Shown here piece after piece: positions 5,333 to 7,684 of a stretch of DNA of 7,684 nt. This DNA is from Cyanobacteria bacterium OH_PDB_112. Its GTDB lineage: Bacteria; Cyanobacteriota; Vampirovibrionia; Gastranaerophilales; CAJFVJ01. The position numbers were made by a program, and so were the translations under genes. The notes under the pieces are model-generated. The model was not told the origin of the DNA, did no database searches, and saw nothing but the letters and a program-made list of their open reading frames with translations. Position 1 is the stretch's first letter, and every line of letters starts with the position of its first letter. The stretch is from the NCBI GenBank assembly GCA_023457295.1, contig JAEWLZ010000056.1, forward strand, positions 1 to 7,684. Direction: 5' to 3'.

Positions 5333-5444
5333 TGTTCTCTCTCCATTTTTTCTCTCATGTATATAAAAACAATATACTTTAGATATTTGCTAAATTAGTA
5401 AGAATTTGTAAAGAAGTGTAAATACATTAAATTTATTGGGTTTT

Positions 5445-5453
5445 TGGTATAAT
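5445..5453 (+). promoter_or_regulatory. Extended -10 promoter of acpS-kup
   Basis: TGG followed by a perfect TATAAT (5448-5453) makes an extended -10 element. No good -35 is seen, which such promoters tolerate. Transcription would start near 5460, leaving a leader of about 25 nt before the acpS ATG at 5485. Confidence 0.6.
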
Positions 5454-5484
5454 TTAAAAATATATAAAGCAATGAGTGATTAAA

Positions 5485-5853
5485 ATGAAATTAGCAACAG
5501 GCGTAGATATAGAAGAAAATAATCGTTTCGAAAGTAAAATCGATGATAAAAAATTTCTTTCAAGAATTTTTACACAAGATGAAATAGATTATTGTTTATC
5601 AAAAAAAAATCCTCATCAGCATTTTGCAGTACGTTTTTGTGCCAAAGAAGCGGCAATAAAAGCACTTTGTTCTTTTTATGAAAAAAAAATTTCGCTTAGA
5701 TTAAGCCAAATAGAAATTATTAAAAAAGCAGATGTTCCTTTTATTAAAATTCATGATAAAGAATTCGAAAATTTGGAATTTAGTTTAAGTTTATCCCACT
5801 GTAAATGTCATTCTATGGCTCAAGTTTTGTGTTTTACAAAAGAAAAGCTTTAG
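5485..5853 (+). CDS. acpS: Holo-[acyl-carrier-protein] synthase
   Basis: AcpS transfers the 4'-phosphopantetheine group of coenzyme A to a serine of apo-acyl carrier protein, switching on fatty acid synthesis; it is cytosolic and needs magnesium. The 122 residues match the usual length of about 120-126. The N-terminal motif is GVDIEENNRF (6-15), with the metal-ligand Asp8. FLSRIFTQDEIDYC (24-37) follows. The second motif is RFCAKEAAIKAL (50-61), with Glu55 as the other conserved acidic residue, and LSLSHC (101-106) precedes the final strand. ATG at 5485 is preferred over an in-frame GTG at 5476 because it puts the GVDIEE motif at the usual distance from the start. The leader has only a partial Shine-Dalgarno (GAGTGA) and a 3-codon frame at 5472-5483. 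kup follows 42 nt after the stop. Confidence 0.93.
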   Translation: MKLATGVDIEENNRFESKIDDKKFLSRIFTQDEIDYCLSKKNPHQHFAVRFCAKEAAIKALCSFYEKKISLRLSQIEIIKKADVPFIKIHDKEFENLEFSLSLSHCKCHSMAQVLCFTKEKL

Positions 5854-5895
5854 TGTAAACTCTTACGAGAATTAGAGAAAATCAGGAATTATTAT

Positions 5896-7684
5896 ATGAA
5901 ATATACAATTGAGCAAATTATTAAATCAATGGGGTTAGTATTCGGAGATATCGGGACAAGCCCTATATATACTTTGACAGTAATATTTTTGACCCTTGCT
6001 CCGACAAGAGAAAATATTATAAGCATTTTATCTTTGATTGTATGGACTTTAATACTCATTGTATCGGTTCAATATGCTTGGCTTGCGATGAGTTTGAGCC
6101 AACGTGGCGAAGGAGGAGCAATTGTACTTAATCAAATTTTGCAAAGGCTTATAAAATCATCTAGAATGGCAGTGTTCTTTGCTTTTTTAACTTATTTAGG
6201 TGTTTCTCTTTTGATAGGTGACAGTATTATTACTCCTGCGATAAGTATTCTTTCAGCTGTTGAAGGTTTTCATTTTATACCCGGATTGCAAGGTATTACA
6301 CAGAATACGGTACTTATTATAACGGCTATTATTACAGTTAGTTTGTTTTTTGTACAAAAACACGGTACAGAAAAAATTTCTCAGGCGTTTGGTCCTGTTA
6401 TGGTGATATGGTTTTTGGCGCTCGCAGGTTCAGGCTTGATTTCCATTTGTCATTCCCCTTTTATTTTAGGGGCTTTTAATCCTTTACATGGAATTAATTT
6501 TTTGCTTCATCATGGTTTAGCAGGATTTTTTGTATTATCTGAAGTAATTCTTTGTGCGACAGGAGCCGAAGCACTTTATGCGGATATGGGTCATTTGGGC
6601 AGCAGACCGATAATTCAGGCTTGGAGTATTGTTTTCTTTGCGCTGATTTTAAATTATCTTGGACAGGGTGTTTTTCTTTTGAACCATCCTAAAGCTCCGA
6701 ATCTTTTATTTTCTATGATTGCATCACAATCATCACACTTTTATATACCGTTTTTGATTGTAAGTATTATGGCTACAATTATTGCTTCTCAGGCTATGAT
6801 TAGCGGACTTTTCTCAGTGGTCTATCAAGGAATAAACACGCATATTTTTCCGTTATTTAAGGTGGATTATACATCCGAAAAACTTAGTTCTCAGATTTAT
6901 ATAGGTGCCGTAAACTGGTTTTTGTTATGGTGCGTTTTAATAGTAATCTTTTTCTTTAAAGAATCTAGTCACCTAGCTTCTGCTTATGGACTTGCTGTTA
7001 CAGGAACTATCACAATTACAGCAGTAATGATGAATGTAATTTTTTTACAGCGTAGAAAATATCATCTTTTATTATTAACAATGTTTTTGTTATTTGTGGA
7101 TGCATGCTTTTTAGTTGCAACCAGTTCAAAAATCCCAACAGGTGCTTATATGTCTTTGATTATGTCTGCTATACCTTTTGGGCTTATTGTTCTTTATGTA
7201 AGAGGACATCAGATCCTTTACAGGTCAATGACTACTATGTCCAGAGATGAATTTTTTCCGAAATATAATGAATTTTATGCAAATTCAAGCAAAATAAAAG
7301 GAACAGCATTGTTTTTTGCCCGCGGAATAGATAGAGTTCCTCCTTATGTTGTTCAGACAATGTTTATAAATAATATTCTTTATGAAGATAATATTTTTAT
7401 TCATATAGACAAAACCGATGAATCATACGGAATCGATTACACTTTTTCAGAGATAGCGCAAGGGTTGAGACTGTTTAAAATAAGAGTAGGCTATATGCAG
7501 GTTTTTAATGTTGAAAAGATTTTTGAAGAAGCCGGGATTCATGAAAAAGTTATTTTTTACGGAGTCGAAAACATAGAAACAGAAAATCTTTTTTGGAGTG
7601 TTTTTGCAAAAATTAAAAAACTTACACCTTCTTTTATAAGTTTTTACAATTTACCTTCACATAAAGTACACGGAGTTGTAACTC
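5896..7684 (+). CDS. kup: Kup-family potassium uptake permease, C-terminus cut by window edge
   Basis: Kup/HAK/KT transporters import potassium with protons across the inner membrane. The frame is open for 596 codons to the right edge; family members are usually about 620-660 residues, so only the last part of the cytosolic C-terminal domain is missing. The selectivity motif GxxxGDxxxSPxY is intact at 13-25. Other landmarks are QRGEGG (69-74), GDSIITPAISILSAVEG (108-124), FGPVMVIWF (165-173), TGAEALYADMGH (222-233), NYLGQG (253-258) and AYGLAVTGT (363-371). About twelve hydrophobic segments fall between residues 12 and 435, followed by a soluble domain (about 440 on) with the common VPPYVVQ (481-487). 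ATG at 5896 has AGGA (5884-5887) 8 nt upstream. The 42-nt gap from acpS holds no terminator or riboswitch, so co-transcription is likely. Confidence 0.95.
   Translation, partial: MKYTIEQIIKSMGLVFGDIGTSPIYTLTVIFLTLAPTRENIISILSLIVWTLILIVSVQYAWLAMSLSQRGEGGAIVLNQILQRLIKSSRMAVFFAFLTYLGVSLLIGDSIITPAISILSAVEGFHFIPGLQGITQNTVLIITAIITVSLFFVQKHGTEKISQAFGPVMVIWFLALAGSGLISICHSPFILGAFNPLHGINFLLHHGLAGFFVLSEVILCATGAEALYADMGHLGSRPIIQAWSIVFFALILNYLGQGVFLLNHPKAPNLLFSMIASQSSHFYIPFLIVSIMATIIASQAMISGLFSVVYQGINTHIFPLFKVDYTSEKLSSQIYIGAVNWFLLWCVLIVIFFFKESSHLASAYGLAVTGTITITAVMMNVIFLQRRKYHLLLLTMFLLFVDACFLVATSSKIPTGAYMSLIMSAIPFGLIVLYVRGHQILYRSMTTMSRDEFFPKYNEFYANSSKIKGTALFFARGIDRVPPYVVQTMFINNILYEDNIFIHIDKTDESYGIDYTFSEIAQGLRLFKIRVGYMQVFNVEKIFEEAGIHEKVIFYGVENIETENLFWSVFAKIKKLTPSFISFYNLPSHKVHGVVT

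Noticed and set aside
5854..5895. Possible riboswitch (for example a c-di-AMP type) ahead of kup.
   Set aside because: The gap is only 42 nt, far too short for the known potassium-linked riboswitches, and no expression platform is visible.

Overview
The window is AT-rich (roughly one third G+C by eye) and reads as a chromosomal segment of an uncultured, probably gut-associated bacterium. My best guess is the Gastranaerophilales/Melainabacteria (non-photosynthetic cyanobacterial relatives). This is an inference from the overall protein character and from several lineage-specific-looking small proteins carrying a short 'hydrophobic-F-G/A-G' motif; no marker gene here proves it.

Layout. Positions 1-498 (minus) hold the N-terminal part of a GNAT-like acetyltransferase that runs off the left edge. 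Positions 499-943 contain no convincing protein gene but do contain structured DNA: a long hairpin, an intrinsic terminator with no obvious gene, a 27-bp dyad and a candidate promoter, all best read on the minus strand. Positions 1013-1381 (minus) encode a small Gly/Tyr/Met-rich orphan protein with its own terminator. It is divergent from a plus-strand cluster: queA (queuosine tRNA modification), dxr (MEP isoprenoid pathway) and a bacterial sugar transferase of the polyprenyl-phosphate glycosyl-1-phosphate transferase type. Two minus-strand orphans follow, a four-helix membrane protein and a 101-residue soluble protein, each with its own signals. The right end is plus-strand acpS (holo-ACP synthase) followed by kup (K+ uptake permease), which is open at the right edge but almost complete.

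Functional links. Dxr supplies isoprenoid precursors, which include the undecaprenyl phosphate that sugar transferases use as acceptor, so the dxr-transferase adjacency makes biochemical sense. acpS and kup are only 42 bases apart and are probably co-transcribed, without an obvious functional link. queA, dxr and the sugar transferase lack Shine-Dalgarno sequences. queA, and less clearly dxr, have a -10-like box so close to the start codon that leaderless transcription is plausible. No mobile element, CRISPR array, tRNA or rRNA was seen. The most interesting unexplained material is the structured 499-860 region and the orphan proteins.
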